Source: Solitalea longa (GTDB lineage: Bacteria; Bacteroidota; Bacteroidia; Sphingobacteriales; Sphingobacteriaceae). Taken from it: a stretch of 64,000 nt of DNA. A program made the position numbers and the translations under genes. The first letter of the stretch is position 1; each line of letters begins with the position of its first letter. Below are positions 9,293 to 19,199 of the stretch, in pieces. Location: the NCBI RefSeq assembly GCF_002920915.1, contig NZ_PQVF01000011.1:97199-161198 (forward strand), read 5' to 3'. The notes beneath the pieces were generated by a model that was not told the origin of the DNA, ran no database searches, and saw nothing but the letters and a program-made list of their open reading frames with translations.

Positions 9293-10057
9293 TTAAAGCG
9301 GTAAAAAATCAGCTTTAAAACTGGTTTCATGCATAGATACATAGGAATAATGCCGTGGAAGAAACCAACCGATGGATCTCATAATACTTTCATAGTGATC
9401 TTCTGATTGGAATTTATCCGGAGTTAAATTAAATACCAGCTCCTGCAAATTTCCTTCAGGCCTTGAACGATTCATCAGCAGTAATTTAGCGTTATGTATT
9501 CCAAATGTTTGAAGAAAGCCGCGCATGACAAGTCGGGTTTCTAATGGCAATAGCATTTCAGAGGGTTGCCCGATCAATATCTTCTCTTTCTCCTGAATTA
9601 CCTCATGCTTGGGTAAATCCCAGGAAACCGATTCACTGTAAAATTCATTGCGAAGATGAAAATTAAGAATATCGCCGTAAGAGAACACCCAATCAGGGTT
9701 ACCAATACCGGCATTAATAACTATACCCAAGCCCTTTTGAAGTAAGAAATCAGTTACCATGTGCTTTATCACATAACACTGAAATGGTTGATTGGGCTTT
9801 GGTATTTCAAGATGAAAGTAAGGGAAACCGTCTGGGCCTTCGATCACCTGTGGGTTACCACATGCGAAACTTGCATCGTTCACATTCCCCAAAAATGCAT
9901 CTTTCCAAAAATCATCACGCTTTTCAAATGGCGTTTTAATTAGTCCGGCTAAAATTTTAGTCTTGTTCAGGTCGCCTTCATAAGGCTTACTCTCAGGCTC
10001 AGGTAAAGGAGCGACACTTTTCTCCCCCTTACTTTTATAGAAATTAAATAATCCCAT
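9293..10057 (-). CDS. Unrecognised cytoplasmic protein
   Basis: About 254 residues from the ATG at 10057 (MGLFNFYKSKGEK). The longer frame to 10108 adds a hydrophobic leader-like stretch, MQIVCIIVLLSTHLHPS; the MGLFNF start is preferred because the longer one runs up against the next gene and MGLF(N/D)F is a common N-terminus of small Bacteroidota proteins. The body has conserved-looking aromatic patches (PDWVFSYGDILNFHL, SIGWFLPRHYSYVSM). I do not recognise the family. Confidence 0.65.
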   Translation of the reverse strand: MGLFNFYKSKGEKSVAPLPEPESKPYEGDLNKTKILAGLIKTPFEKRDDFWKDAFLGNVNDASFACGNPQVIEGPDGFPYFHLEIPKPNQPFQCYVIKHMVTDFLLQKGLGIVINAGIGNPDWVFSYGDILNFHLRNEFYSESVSWDLPKHEVIQEKEKILIGQPSEMLLPLETRLVMRGFLQTFGIHNAKLLLMNRSRPEGNLQELVFNLTPDKFQSEDHYESIMRSIGWFLPRHYSYVSMHETSFKADFLPL

Positions 10058-10111
10058 AGATGGATGTAGGTGTGTAGATAATAGCACAATAATACAAACT
10101 ATTTGCAATAT

Positions 10112-10885
10112 CTATTTTTTAGGCAGCACTAAACCTTGTCCGGGTACCCATTTATCATATTCCATATATTCGGCTACTCTTTTTGCAAAGTCACGGCCTC
10201 CAAATTTTTCAACCAGGTATAAGGCCCCGTCAATTCCTGCCGAAATACCTGCGGTAGTAATAACAGTTCCATTATCAACAAAGCGTGTATTAGGCAGCAC
10301 CGTTGCACTTGGCACGGCTTTTTTCAAATCGTCAATGCTATCATGGAAAGTGGTTACGGTAAGGCTATCCAATAAACCGGCTTTTCCCAAAATAAAGGCG
10401 CCGGTACAAACCGAAAAATAATACTCTGTAGTAGGTTGTCTCGCTTTGATCCATGCAATTACCTCCGGATCATCGGCAGCCCTTCCTGCATTTCCACCGA
10501 AAACCGCCAAAACATCAAATGGAGGCGCATCCTTAAGATCATAATCAGGAGTTATCTGTAAAACACCTTGTGCTTTAATGGGTTGTTTTGTTTTCGAAAC
10601 AGTAAAAATAGTCGCTCCGGCATAAGAAAAAACTTCCATCGGGCCGGCAAAATCCAATACTTCTACCCCATCCTGTAAATAAAAACAAATGGTATGGTTC
10701 TTTTTGATAGTTTCTGATTTTTTCATCAGCGGCATCTTACAATGCGGACAATTACCAGCTTTATTAAAGGTTAGTTTATCACATTGATTTCCGCAAGGAG
10801 GACAAACGTAAACCTCTGATTCATCGGTTTGACCGTAACATGAGATGGTTACCAGTAGTAAGAAGATTGAAAAAAGTGTTTTCAT
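10112..10885 (-). CDS. Secreted DJ-1/PfpI-family protein with N-terminal metal-binding motif
   Basis: A 257-residue protein with a signal peptide (MKTLFSIFLLLVTISCYGQ), then a Cys-rich segment (VYVCPPCGNQCDKL and GNCPHCKMPLM) resembling the heavy-metal-binding domain of copper/zinc exporters, then a DJ-1/PfpI domain. The nucleophile elbow is YFSVCTGAFILGKAG, and TTFHDS follows, as in GATase1-like transcription-regulator domains. The fusion suggests a periplasmic metal- or stress-linked role. That role is inferred. Confidence 0.85.
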   Translation of the reverse strand: MKTLFSIFLLLVTISCYGQTDESEVYVCPPCGNQCDKLTFNKAGNCPHCKMPLMKKSETIKKNHTICFYLQDGVEVLDFAGPMEVFSYAGATIFTVSKTKQPIKAQGVLQITPDYDLKDAPPFDVLAVFGGNAGRAADDPEVIAWIKARQPTTEYYFSVCTGAFILGKAGLLDSLTVTTFHDSIDDLKKAVPSATVLPNTRFVDNGTVITTAGISAGIDGALYLVEKFGGRDFAKRVAEYMEYDKWVPGQGLVLPKK

Positions 10886-10984
10886 GGTGATTTATTTACT
10901 ATTAAGTTGCAGTATTAAAAGTAAAAAAATCACTGGAAATCAAGCATTTGAAAAACAGGCAAAAGAAAGTTCTTTATAGTTAAA

Positions 10985-11491
10985 TCACTCACTATATAGC
11001 AGCAACTCTTCGTTTCCACCTGGAGAACTTATCTTTTTAATAAAATGCATCCCATTTTTTTCCAGCAACCGGATGGATTTTTCGTTATCAGGTAGTGTAA
11101 TTGCTGATAGTACCGGAAGATTGAGCTTTTCTTTGGCATATCTTAAAATGGCTGCCGTGATTTCCATCCCAAACCCTTTTCCTTCAAATGCAGTCAAAAA
11201 GGCAAATCCAATATCCGGATTTTCGAGATGTTCACGCTTTATAATACCACTCATACCAATTTTGGAGGTACTGCTTTTTTCTTCCACCAGCCACAGCCCA
11301 AAGCCTTTTTCAGCATAGCTTTTCATCGGGCCGTTACCTAAATACTCAATAGCCTGTTCATGGGTTTTCACATTTCTATCACCAATAAACCTTATCCATC
11401 CATCGCTATTAAGCAACTGAATAATAAAATCGGTGTCGTTTAGCGTAAATTCTTTTAAAATTAAGCGCTCAGTTTCAAGGATATTTTTCAT
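10985..11491 (-). CDS. GNAT-family N-acetyltransferase (RimJ/RimL type)
   Basis: A 168-residue GCN5-related acetyltransferase: ETERLILKEFTLNDTDFIIQ at the start, GIGFAFLTAFEGKGFGMEI-like acetyl-CoA site (seen as DIGFAFLTAFEGKGFGMEIT) and the closing LPDNEKSIRLLEKNGMHF. These are hallmarks of the Acetyltransf_3 group that acetylates ribosomal proteins or other amines. Acceptor unknown. Monocistronic by spacing. Confidence 0.88.
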   Translation of the reverse strand: MKNILETERLILKEFTLNDTDFIIQLLNSDGWIRFIGDRNVKTHEQAIEYLGNGPMKSYAEKGFGLWLVEEKSSTSKIGMSGIIKREHLENPDIGFAFLTAFEGKGFGMEITAAILRYAKEKLNLPVLSAITLPDNEKSIRLLEKNGMHFIKKISSPGGNEELLLYSE

Positions 11492-11804
11492 TCCAATAGT
11501 TTAATGGTTGGTAATCTTACACCAAATATTGCAGATACAATGGAGCGAACACGCAACACGAATACAACATCAGGACTTAGGGTTAGTTTTAATATCAATA
11601 TAGATCATAAAATGGGCGGAGTTTAAGGTTAGAAACAACCTTTTAAGCAATGGTTCAGATTGAAAAAATTAAGCGTTAGGAAGTATAGTTTTATCCACCT
11701 AAAATATTAGCGTTTGTGTTAAAGGTAGAGGGAAACGTGAAGAAAGGAAGTCAATAATTTTCCCCTTACTGTAACCAGCGGTAAGGGGAAAGCCCTTAAA
11801 CGAA
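11492..11804. other. Non-coding gap with hairpin 11758-11791
   Basis: No gene visible. Near its end a stem (TTTCCCCTTAC with GTAAGGGGAAA, 11-nt loop) lies about 14 bp past the permease stop and may act as its terminator, although the T-run on the minus strand is weak. Confidence 0.5.
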
Positions 11805-12770
11805 TTAAATTACTTTTAAAAGGAAGGTAATAATACTCTTTAAGCTTACCAGAATAACAATTATACCTACTAAAAACATGATTGTTTTTGCCGGAATTCT
11901 GTAAGAAACTTTTGCCGCTATTGGAGCTGCAAGGGCACTCCCTATCACCAAGCCCGTTACAATGTCCCAATGGATTGTTTTTGCCATGGTAAAAAAGGTT
12001 AGAGAGCTTAAAATTGCAATAAAGAACCGTGTGGCTTTAACGGTTCCTAATGAAGTTCTTGGGTTTCGACCGCCTGCGATTAAAGAAGATAAAACGATGG
12101 AACCCCAACCACCTCCTCCTACTGCATCAATAAAACCTCCTCCAAAACCCAATACAGAGATTTTTTTTATTTTTTCTCCGCGAAACGTTTTGGATCTATT
12201 TCTAATGGATTTTGTCAAAATCATGGCACCTAAACAAAGCGTATAGAGTGAAACAACGGGTTTTGTATAACTACTATAATGTTCTAATGAAGATAAAAGA
12301 TAAGCTCCCAATACGGCCCCGCCTATCCCCGGAATAATTAACAACCAGAACAGCCTTTTATTAATATTCCTCATTCTTTTATGCACCCAGGCACCTAAAC
12401 CACAACTCAATATTTCAGAGAAATGAACTGCTGCGCTCGAAGACACAGGAGGCACACCCATAGACAGGGCAAACGTGGTTGAAGTAACACCGTAGGACAT
12501 ACCTATGGCTCCATCTATCATCGCAAAAATAAATCCCGCAATCAGGAAATAATAAAATACAGGACTTACACTTTCAACGTACATCCTGAATTTCAGATCA
12601 ATTGCAAATGTTGCTATCAAAGCAATCACAAGAAATGCAAAAGCGATGATCCAAATAATGCCTTTATTACCTTTTTTAGAACTATCAGAAGGTGTGGTAA
12701 CTGGAGTGATTGGTAGCTGAATTGCAGCCGCAGGAAGGTTCTCTCTCGAAGTTAAATTAGTTTCACTCAT
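11805..12770 (-). CDS. TauE/SafE-family sulfite/organosulfonate permease
   Basis: About 321 residues from MSETNLTSRE (an upstream in-frame ATG at 12785 would add MCPDF). A Thr/Ser-rich cytoplasmic N-terminus is followed by about eight to nine membrane helices. Family signatures are MIDGAIGMSYGVTSTTFAL and LGFGGGFIDAVGGGGWG, the two glycine-rich half-repeats of TauE/SafE proteins. These move sulfite, sulfoacetate or related anions; the substrate here cannot be told. Confidence 0.88.
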   Translation of the reverse strand: MSETNLTSRENLPAAAIQLPITPVTTPSDSSKKGNKGIIWIIAFAFLVIALIATFAIDLKFRMYVESVSPVFYYFLIAGFIFAMIDGAIGMSYGVTSTTFALSMGVPPVSSSAAVHFSEILSCGLGAWVHKRMRNINKRLFWLLIIPGIGGAVLGAYLLSSLEHYSSYTKPVVSLYTLCLGAMILTKSIRNRSKTFRGEKIKKISVLGFGGGFIDAVGGGGWGSIVLSSLIAGGRNPRTSLGTVKATRFFIAILSSLTFFTMAKTIHWDIVTGLVIGSALAAPIAAKVSYRIPAKTIMFLVGIIVILVSLKSIITFLLKVI

Positions 12771-12802
12771 AAAATCAGGACACATTTAACAAAGGTGCGC
12801 TC

Positions 12803-12810
12803 CAAATATA
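12803..12810 (-). promoter_or_regulatory. -7 box upstream of the TauE/SafE gene
   Basis: TATATTTG on the minus strand, a match to TAnnTTTG, 33 bp before the chosen start. I see no clear TTTG -33 box. Confidence 0.45.
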
Positions 12811-12939
12811 CATAATCTACAGACTGAATAGATTACTGTTGGATTTTTTTTATTATGGCGCTGAAGCCAAACAAATCAATCATGAGCCAAACATTTTAAC
12901 CTTTGAAGGGATTATTTATCTTACGCAAAAAGAAATCAC

Positions 12940-13608
12940 TTGGAACCCTCACAAACCGGCTCAATCACCAAAAGCTTTATCATCAGCTTTTACCTGGTTC
13001 TCATTTTATGGATTGTAAAATGGCTGGAATTTAAGTTTGATATTAGTTTTGCTCCATATGGAATCATTCCACGTAAAGTTGAAGGTATAATTGGCATTTT
13101 TACTGCACCGTTTATCCATGCTGATAATCCTCACTTACTTTCCAACTCATTTCCTTTATTGATCACAGGAACCATGCTATGGTACTTTTTTAAAGAGTTA
13201 GCCTTGAAAGTTATTGTTGGGGTTTATCTTCTGTCGGGAATCAGTGTTTGGCTTTTTGGAAGGCCAGCTATACATATAGGTGCTTCGGGAGTGGTATACG
13301 GTTTAACCAGTTTTTTGTTTTTCAGCGGACTTTTCCGTCGCGACCCACGACTATTAGGATTGTCTTTTTTAGTGGTCTTTCTTTATGGAAGCCTGTTTTG
13401 GGGATTATTCCCATTTGTACACGAAGTTTCGTGGGAGTCACATATTGCTGGTGGAATAGCCGGTGTCTTGTTCGGCTTTTTGTATAAAAATAAAGGCCCG
13501 CAACGGAGAGTTTTCGCTATTGAAACGGAAGAGGAGGAAGACACTGATGAAGAAGAAGACCGGTACTGGGAGATAAAGGATAAGCCTGATGAGGAGCAAG
13601 CACAATAA
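12940..13608 (+). CDS. Rhomboid-family intramembrane serine protease
   Basis: A 222-residue six-helix rhomboid protease of the inner membrane. The active-site serine is in IHIGASGVVYG (GxSG) and the partner histidine in SHIAGGIAGVLFGF; the HADNPHLLSNSFPLL helix carries the conserved H/N. The C-terminus is a long acidic tail (TEEEEDTDEEEDR). No ATG is available in frame near the N-terminus, since the upstream ATG frame stops, so the start is taken as TTG at 12940. Substrates unknown. Confidence 0.88.
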   Translation: MEPSQTGSITKSFIISFYLVLILWIVKWLEFKFDISFAPYGIIPRKVEGIIGIFTAPFIHADNPHLLSNSFPLLITGTMLWYFFKELALKVIVGVYLLSGISVWLFGRPAIHIGASGVVYGLTSFLFFSGLFRRDPRLLGLSFLVVFLYGSLFWGLFPFVHEVSWESHIAGGIAGVLFGFLYKNKGPQRRVFAIETEEEEDTDEEEDRYWEIKDKPDEEQAQ

Positions 13609-13692
13609 GGGCTTACACTAAATGTTTTCAATTAAAAAATCTTTTATGAATATTTGTTTCATATAACGATTAATTGTTAGCTATTATATAAA

Positions 13693-15177
13693 ATGTTCTT
13701 GAAGAAGACTCTACTAATTTCTACCTTATTTATTTCTTTTATTTCTAATGGTTTATCTCAGTCTATTGCGGCTAAAATAGATATGGATCTGGATTTTTTT
13801 GCCCGAACTACAACTCTTGCTATTGAGAATAAAAATGGCAAAACCACTTTATTAACCGCCGACCGAAATAAAATTCATTGCCTGCATTTAAATGATAGCT
13901 TAAAAGTAATAAACAAGCTGTTACTCTTGGATGATCCGGATATTTTGGTCAAAGCAAAATACATGGGCAGTTTTTGTAATGGCAATTCATATTCGTTATT
14001 CTTCTATGATGATAAAAAGAGAGACATTATTAACTATAAAATCAATTACGATTCGATAAGTGTTTCATCAATAAAAAGGCTTGATTTAATTAATGACGAT
14101 GAATTTTATTTTGATGCCACCAATTTGAATGATAAAATTCAAATTATTACCTGCAATGTTAACAATAGTGATATCATTATAAATGAGCTTAATGAAGATG
14201 GTAGCTCATCCCGAAAGGTATTTTCAGCACTCTCACTTGATAAAGCGTCATTTGATATTATAGTTAAATATATGCTTGATCGAGAAAATGATTATGAGCA
14301 GATAAACTATAAGTATGATATGAATTTGAATATTACTCAAGCTTATAATAAACTATATGCTTTCGATGATCAATTAATAGTTACTCATGAAGATTTAAAG
14401 AATAACAAAACTGATATTTTAACATTAAACCTAAAAAGCAATCAAATAAGCTTTAGAAGTGTTTCAAAACCAAATGTTAAATTTTACAGTACCCATTTAA
14501 ATCCTTCTAATTCCCTGATTTTTGAGGATAAATTATATCAAATAGTTTGTGGCCAGACTATGATAAGACTGGCTGTAAAAGATTTTTACAGTGGAGCAAC
14601 AATTAAAGAATTTAAAATTGAAGAAGATGAGGAGATCAGTTTTAAAAACGGCCCTATACTTTTCGAAGCCGTGACTTCCGATCCTCCTATCAGTAGAGAA
14701 CTAAAGGATAGTAAACAATTAATTAAAAAGATTTTTAATTCAACAGCAGCAATTTCATTGACTAAAAGTGCTGACTCTATTATTCTTATGAAATTAGGTG
14801 CTTTTTTAGGTTTTAAAGCATATCCAAGGGGAGTAAATGGAGAAGGAACTATTTATAATCCTTCATCGGAATCAGCTGTTATAACCGGTGGTCTTCAAAC
14901 CTTTCCACCTGCAAATAACATTGCCGACAGCTATAGCAAGCATATATTTATAAAATCAATCTATTCTAAACTCGCTTTTATTAATTCATTTCTGCAAGAA
15001 AACACTTATATCCCTATCAAAGGCGAAATATATCAGTCTGTAAATGAAAAGATGGTTGACTATCAAAACATTATTATAACCAATAAAGCGTCAATGGTTA
15101 CTTTCCCTCATAAGAACTCTTATATATTAGGTTATTATGATGACGATAAAAAGAAATATAATCTAGTTGAGTTCTAA
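13693..15177 (+). CDS. Secreted protein of unknown function
   Basis: A 494-residue protein with a clear signal peptide (MFLKKTLLISTLFISFISNGLSQ). The remainder is Asp/Asn/Lys-rich and beta-strand-rich, with pieces reminiscent of propeller or sorting-domain proteins (TLNLKSNQISFRSV), but no recognisable motif or lipobox. It is followed by a strong terminator. I do not recognise the family. Confidence 0.75.
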   Translation: MFLKKTLLISTLFISFISNGLSQSIAAKIDMDLDFFARTTTLAIENKNGKTTLLTADRNKIHCLHLNDSLKVINKLLLLDDPDILVKAKYMGSFCNGNSYSLFFYDDKKRDIINYKINYDSISVSSIKRLDLINDDEFYFDATNLNDKIQIITCNVNNSDIIINELNEDGSSSRKVFSALSLDKASFDIIVKYMLDRENDYEQINYKYDMNLNITQAYNKLYAFDDQLIVTHEDLKNNKTDILTLNLKSNQISFRSVSKPNVKFYSTHLNPSNSLIFEDKLYQIVCGQTMIRLAVKDFYSGATIKEFKIEEDEEISFKNGPILFEAVTSDPPISRELKDSKQLIKKIFNSTAAISLTKSADSIILMKLGAFLGFKAYPRGVNGEGTIYNPSSESAVITGGLQTFPPANNIADSYSKHIFIKSIYSKLAFINSFLQENTYIPIKGEIYQSVNEKMVDYQNIIITNKASMVTFPHKNSYILGYYDDDKKKYNLVEF

Positions 15178-15198
15178 TTGATTAAAAAAATAATAAAG

Positions 15199-15235
15199 CA
15201 AAAAGGAGCTTATTGACATACTAAGCTCCTTTTTG
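15199..15235. terminator. Bidirectional terminator
   Basis: A 14-bp perfect stem, CAAAAAGGAGCTTA and its complement, with a 9-nt loop and flanking A and T runs. It is shared by the convergent genes ending at 15177 and 15254. Confidence 0.9.
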
Positions 15236-15253
15236 TTTATGAAGTTTTATCAA

Positions 15254-15814
15254 TTACATTCTTTTACGGCCGTGGTAACTTTGCATGCCTACTTTTTGCA
15301 TACCTACCATACCCATTTGCTGTTGCATCATTTTAATTTGCTCAGCCAGCATTTTGTTTTTATCCAGCTTTTTAGCTTCTGCCAATAAGTTTTGAGCTTC
15401 GCGCTTATTGCCTTTACTCATGGCAATACCGGCTAAGCTTAATTTGGCCATGGCAATATCATGATCCATGCGTAAACCAATAGCTAATGCTTTCTTAAAG
15501 TATTTTTCAGATTGAAAAATGCTGCCTTTGGCTTCACAAGTTCCCACTAAAAAATAATAGTAAGCTTGCTGACCTTTTAATAAAACAGCTTCCGGATTTT
15601 TGATGCGCTTTAAGAAATAGTGCGCTTTTTCCATATTATTCTTTCTCATATAGAAAAATGCGGCCAGCATATTTTCGTTGCGGAAAAAGAAAACCACAAA
15701 AAGAATAGAGAACAAAATAGCTAGCAAACCCAATGCAATTTGTCCGATAGTGAACAGATAAATTGCCAGTATCAGTGCAACAACACCTAACGCTAAACGT
15801 GAATACTTTAACAT
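15254..15814 (-). CDS. Membrane protein with TPR-like tail
   Basis: A 186-residue protein with two N-terminal membrane helices (about 7-45). A soluble helical region follows with tetratricopeptide-like pairs (AYYYFLVGTCEAKG, SEKYFKKALAIGLRMDHDIA and AKLSLAGIAMSKGNKREAQN). The tail is Met/Gln-rich. It resembles small Bacteroidota scaffold proteins of unknown function. It stands alone. Confidence 0.75.
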   Translation of the reverse strand: MLKYSRLALGVVALILAIYLFTIGQIALGLLAILFSILFVVFFFRNENMLAAFFYMRKNNMEKAHYFLKRIKNPEAVLLKGQQAYYYFLVGTCEAKGSIFQSEKYFKKALAIGLRMDHDIAMAKLSLAGIAMSKGNKREAQNLLAEAKKLDKNKMLAEQIKMMQQQMGMVGMQKVGMQSYHGRKRM

Positions 15815-15965
15815 GTATTTGAATCAATTATAAATTAAATGCCTTAAGCGTTAATACCCTTAAAACGAGGTGCAAAATTAGCTATTGATTTTAGAAGTAA
15901 GAAGTACAATTTTAGATTTAAATACATATTTCTACAATCGCACTTCTAAATTCTACAATCGTACT

Positions 15966-18404
15966 TTAATAGAGTTTTGGAAATTGCTGAGGATTTACCT
16001 CATTCATCATTTCATAAACTGTTTCTACTACGTCTTCAATATTTGGTTTTGAGAAGTAATCACCATCTGAACCATAAGCCGGACGATGTTCTCTTGCCGT
16101 TAAAGTACGCGGTTCGGCATCGAGGTAACGGAAACCTTTTTGCTCCTCAATTACTTTCTGAACCATAAACGCGGTTGCTCCACCTGGCATATCTTCGTCG
16201 AGGAATAAAACACGGCTGGTTTTTTTCAACGATTCTACAATGGTATGATCAATATCAAAAGGCAATAAAGTTTGAACATCGATCAACTCTACTTCGATAT
16301 CCATTTCTGCCAATTGATGAGCAGCTTCTTCGGCAACACGCACGCATGAACCATAAGTTACCAGCGTAATATCTGTTCCTTCTCTCAATACCTCAGGCTG
16401 ACCTAGCTTAAGCGTAAATTCACCGATATTTGAAGGCATTTTTTCTTTTAGGCGGTAACCATTTAAACATTCGATCACCAAAGCAGGCTCATCTGAACGC
16501 ACCAATGTATTATACATACCGGCCGCTTGGGTCATATTGCGGGGCACACATAAATGCATACCTCTTAAAGCGTTAATTAACACCCCAATTGGCGACCCTG
16601 CGTGCCATATACCTTCCAGCCTATGCCCACGTGTACGGATAATTAAAGGCGCTTTTTGCCCGCGTTTGGTACGATAAGTTAACGAAGAAAGGTCATCCGC
16701 TAAAGGCTGCAAACCATAATAAATATAGTCGAGGTATTGAATTTCAGTAATCGGGCGTAATCCACGCATTGCCAATCCTATACCCTGCCCTACAATGGTT
16801 GCCTCACGAATACCGGTATCGAAAATCCGGTTTTCGCCAAATTTCTCCTGCAAACCGGCAAAGCCCTGGTTTACATCTCCGATTTTGCCTACGTCTTCGC
16901 CGAAAGCTACCAAACGAGGATCGCGTGAGAAGTTGGCATCAAAACAAGCCTGTAAAACTTCACGTCCATCCACCGTTTTAGGTGTTTCCGGAAACTCCGC
17001 TTTTACTTCAGCAATTTTCATTGGAGAATCAGCTGTATCGCTAAACAAGAAGGTATTATAACGGTCAACATTTGCTTCACGCGCTGCCTTAAACCATTTT
17101 ATCAGTTTGTCTTTACCAGCGATTTGCTCATTTCTGATAATACGCAGTACGCGTCGTAGTGCCGACAGTACATCCTTACGGGTTGGATCAATACTTGAGC
17201 GTAAGACATTTTTATAGTATTTCACATCGGTAGCGAAGCTACTTTGCGATTCGATCTCTTCAAAAATAGAAACTACCTCGGTAATCTCCTGTTTGATAGG
17301 TGCATTGAAATTTACCCAGGCTTGCTTTTGCACTTCACGAACATGGCGTTTAGCCTGCTCTTCAATCTCATCCAACTCCTCATTACTTGCCATTCCTGTT
17401 TCGGTTATCCACTCACGCATCTTTTTTATACAGTCGTGGTCGGCTTCCCATTCCAAACGCTCCTTTGATTTATAACGTTCATGAGAACCCGAAGTAGAAT
17501 GCCCCTGAGGTTGAGTAACCTCTTGCACATGCACCAAAACCGGAATATGATGGGTACGGCAAAGAGAAGCCGCTGTTTCGTATGCTTCCACCAAGGCGGC
17601 GTAATCCCAGCCTTTCACCCTGATTATTTCAAAGCCTTCGCCATTTTCATCGCGTTGAAGACCTTTTAATAATTCGGATATATTTTGTTTTGTAGTTTGA
17701 TATTTCTGACTTACTGAAATTCCGTAGCCATCATCCCAAACAGAGATCAGCATAGGAATTTGCAGAACTCCGGCTGCATTCAGGGCTTCAAAGAAGTGAC
17801 CTTCAGAAGTACTTGCATCTCCAATTGTCCCGAAAGCGATTTCATTACCATTATTAGAGAAATGGGTCATGTACGAAAGCTCTTTGTTTTGGCGATAAAG
17901 CTTTGATGCCTGGGCCAAACCCACCAAACGTATCATCTGACCAGCAGTACATGAAATATCTGCCGACGAATTCTTCATCTGGGTTAAATTGTTCCAGTTT
18001 CCGTTATCGTCTAAGCTGCGTGTACCAAAGTGACAGGTCATACCGCGGCCTGCTGTTGAACTTTCGGCATTAACGTCGGCATGTGCATAAAGCTGAGCGA
18101 AAAACTCACTGATCGAATACATACCTGAAGCAAAGTGGAAGGTTTGATCGCGGTAATAACCCGAGCGAAAATCCCCTTCTTTAAACACTTTTGCCATTGC
18201 AATTTGGGCAAGTTCTTTTCCGTCGCCAAAAATCCCGAACTTGGCTTTACCGGTAAGCACCTCTTTGCGGCCAAGCAAACTTGCCTGCCGGCTTTCCTGT
18301 ACTAAACGGTAATCGGTAAGCACCTCCCGTTTAAACTCTTCAAAGCTTAGCTCTTTGTTCTCTAATACAGATGTAACCATATGGTCTTTCTCGCTAATCA
18401 TCAT
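15966..18404 (-). CDS. Fused 2-oxoacid dehydrogenase E1 alpha/beta subunit
   Basis: About 812 residues from MMISEKDHMVTS. The N-terminal half is an E1-alpha thiamine-diphosphate domain (GRGMTCHFGTRSLDD; GDASTSEGHFFEALNAAGVL; VWDDGYGIS). The C-terminal half is an E1-beta/transketolase-type domain (VAFGEDVGKIGDVNQGFAGL; FDTGIREATIVGQGIGLAM; ITLVTYGSCVRVAEEA). Together they would decarboxylate a 2-oxoacid, most likely branched-chain 2-oxoisovalerate, in a dehydrogenase complex whose E2 and E3 are not in the window. The 24-residue longer start is AT-rich and overlaps the promoter, so it is rejected. Confidence 0.92.
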   Translation of the reverse strand: MMISEKDHMVTSVLENKELSFEEFKREVLTDYRLVQESRQASLLGRKEVLTGKAKFGIFGDGKELAQIAMAKVFKEGDFRSGYYRDQTFHFASGMYSISEFFAQLYAHADVNAESSTAGRGMTCHFGTRSLDDNGNWNNLTQMKNSSADISCTAGQMIRLVGLAQASKLYRQNKELSYMTHFSNNGNEIAFGTIGDASTSEGHFFEALNAAGVLQIPMLISVWDDGYGISVSQKYQTTKQNISELLKGLQRDENGEGFEIIRVKGWDYAALVEAYETAASLCRTHHIPVLVHVQEVTQPQGHSTSGSHERYKSKERLEWEADHDCIKKMREWITETGMASNEELDEIEEQAKRHVREVQKQAWVNFNAPIKQEITEVVSIFEEIESQSSFATDVKYYKNVLRSSIDPTRKDVLSALRRVLRIIRNEQIAGKDKLIKWFKAAREANVDRYNTFLFSDTADSPMKIAEVKAEFPETPKTVDGREVLQACFDANFSRDPRLVAFGEDVGKIGDVNQGFAGLQEKFGENRIFDTGIREATIVGQGIGLAMRGLRPITEIQYLDYIYYGLQPLADDLSSLTYRTKRGQKAPLIIRTRGHRLEGIWHAGSPIGVLINALRGMHLCVPRNMTQAAGMYNTLVRSDEPALVIECLNGYRLKEKMPSNIGEFTLKLGQPEVLREGTDITLVTYGSCVRVAEEAAHQLAEMDIEVELIDVQTLLPFDIDHTIVESLKKTSRVLFLDEDMPGGATAFMVQKVIEEQKGFRYLDAEPRTLTAREHRPAYGSDGDYFSKPNIEDVVETVYEMMNEVNPQQFPKLY

Positions 18405-18422
18405 AAAGGTGAAATTGGTGGG

Positions 18423-18430
18423 CAAAAATA
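18423..18430 (-). promoter_or_regulatory. -7 box upstream of the fused E1 gene
   Basis: TATTTTTG on the minus strand fits TAnnTTTG and lies about 18 bp before the chosen start. The -33 box is unclear. Confidence 0.4.
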
Positions 18431-18662
18431 ACAAAATTAGCTTGCAATAAGCATTTGACAAAAAAGCTTTAATCACTTTTCTATCAAGCTGTTAACCTTT
18501 CGACATTCATTATTGGCAATTAACTCACCGTTATAAATCGCCAACAAAAGTTATTTAACTACAAGATGTCGAAAAACTGTATCATCAAACTGTTACAATC
18601 AGATAAACCTGTTTTGCAACTAATTAAGCTTGTAAACGTTTAACTGTATAATATTATGGTAT

Positions 18663-18670
18663 TATATTTG
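18663..18670 (+). promoter_or_regulatory. -7 box upstream of the DUF1573 gene
   Basis: TATATTTG, a match to TAnnTTTG, 62 bp before the start codon. No good TTTG at -33, so this is tentative. Confidence 0.4.
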
Positions 18671-18732
18671 AACATTTTTGTATCATTGAAATATTAAATA
18701 CAACTAAAAGAAACAACAAAAAATCAAACAGT

Positions 18733-19128
18733 ATGAAAAAGTTATTATTGTTAGTGTTCATCATGTTTGCAGGTTTTAACCTTGCAAAAGCACAGTCGGC
18801 CGAATTTAAATTTGAAAAAGAAGTGCATGATTTCGGTAAAATCAAAGAAGGAACAGTGGCTACTTACGATTTCAAATTTGTGAATGTAGGCGATGAGCCA
18901 TTAATCATTACTAACGTTACTGCTCCTTGTGGATGTACCGTTCCTAAATGGACTAAAGAGCCTGTGAAAAAAGGAGAAACCGGTATCGTTACTGTTTCAT
19001 ATAACAGTGCCGGCCGTCCAATGCCTTTTAATAAAAACGTAACGATCACTTCAAACTCAAAAACACCTAGTAAAGTACTTTATATTAAAGGTGAAGTTGA
19101 GCCAGCAGCTAAACCAGCCGGAAAATAA
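18733..19128 (+). CDS. DUF1573 secreted protein
   Basis: A 131-residue exported protein: signal peptide MKKLLLLVFIMFAGFNLAKAQ, then one Ig-like DUF1573 domain (EKEVHDFGKIKEGTVATYDF; VTAPCGCTVPKWTKEPVK; ITSNSKTPSKVLYIKGEV). DUF1573 proteins are abundant in Bacteroidota; their function is unproven, perhaps envelope-related. A strong hairpin follows immediately. Confidence 0.92.
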   Translation: MKKLLLLVFIMFAGFNLAKAQSAEFKFEKEVHDFGKIKEGTVATYDFKFVNVGDEPLIITNVTAPCGCTVPKWTKEPVKKGETGIVTVSYNSAGRPMPFNKNVTITSNSKTPSKVLYIKGEVEPAAKPAGK

Positions 19129-19154
19129 TTCGGTTTGGGTTTCGTATAAAAAAT

Positions 19155-19187
19155 AAAAAAGTCCTCTGCTTAGCAGGGGACTTTTTT
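19155..19187 (+). terminator. Terminator or 5'-leader hairpin between DUF1573 and aminotransferase genes
   Basis: A 16-bp stem (AAAAAAGTCCTCTGCT against AGCAGGGGACTTTTTT, one T-G pair, 1-nt nominal loop) followed by T-rich sequence. It ends only 12 bp before the start codon of the next gene. Confidence 0.85.
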
Positions 19188-19199
19188 ATTTTTGTGGAA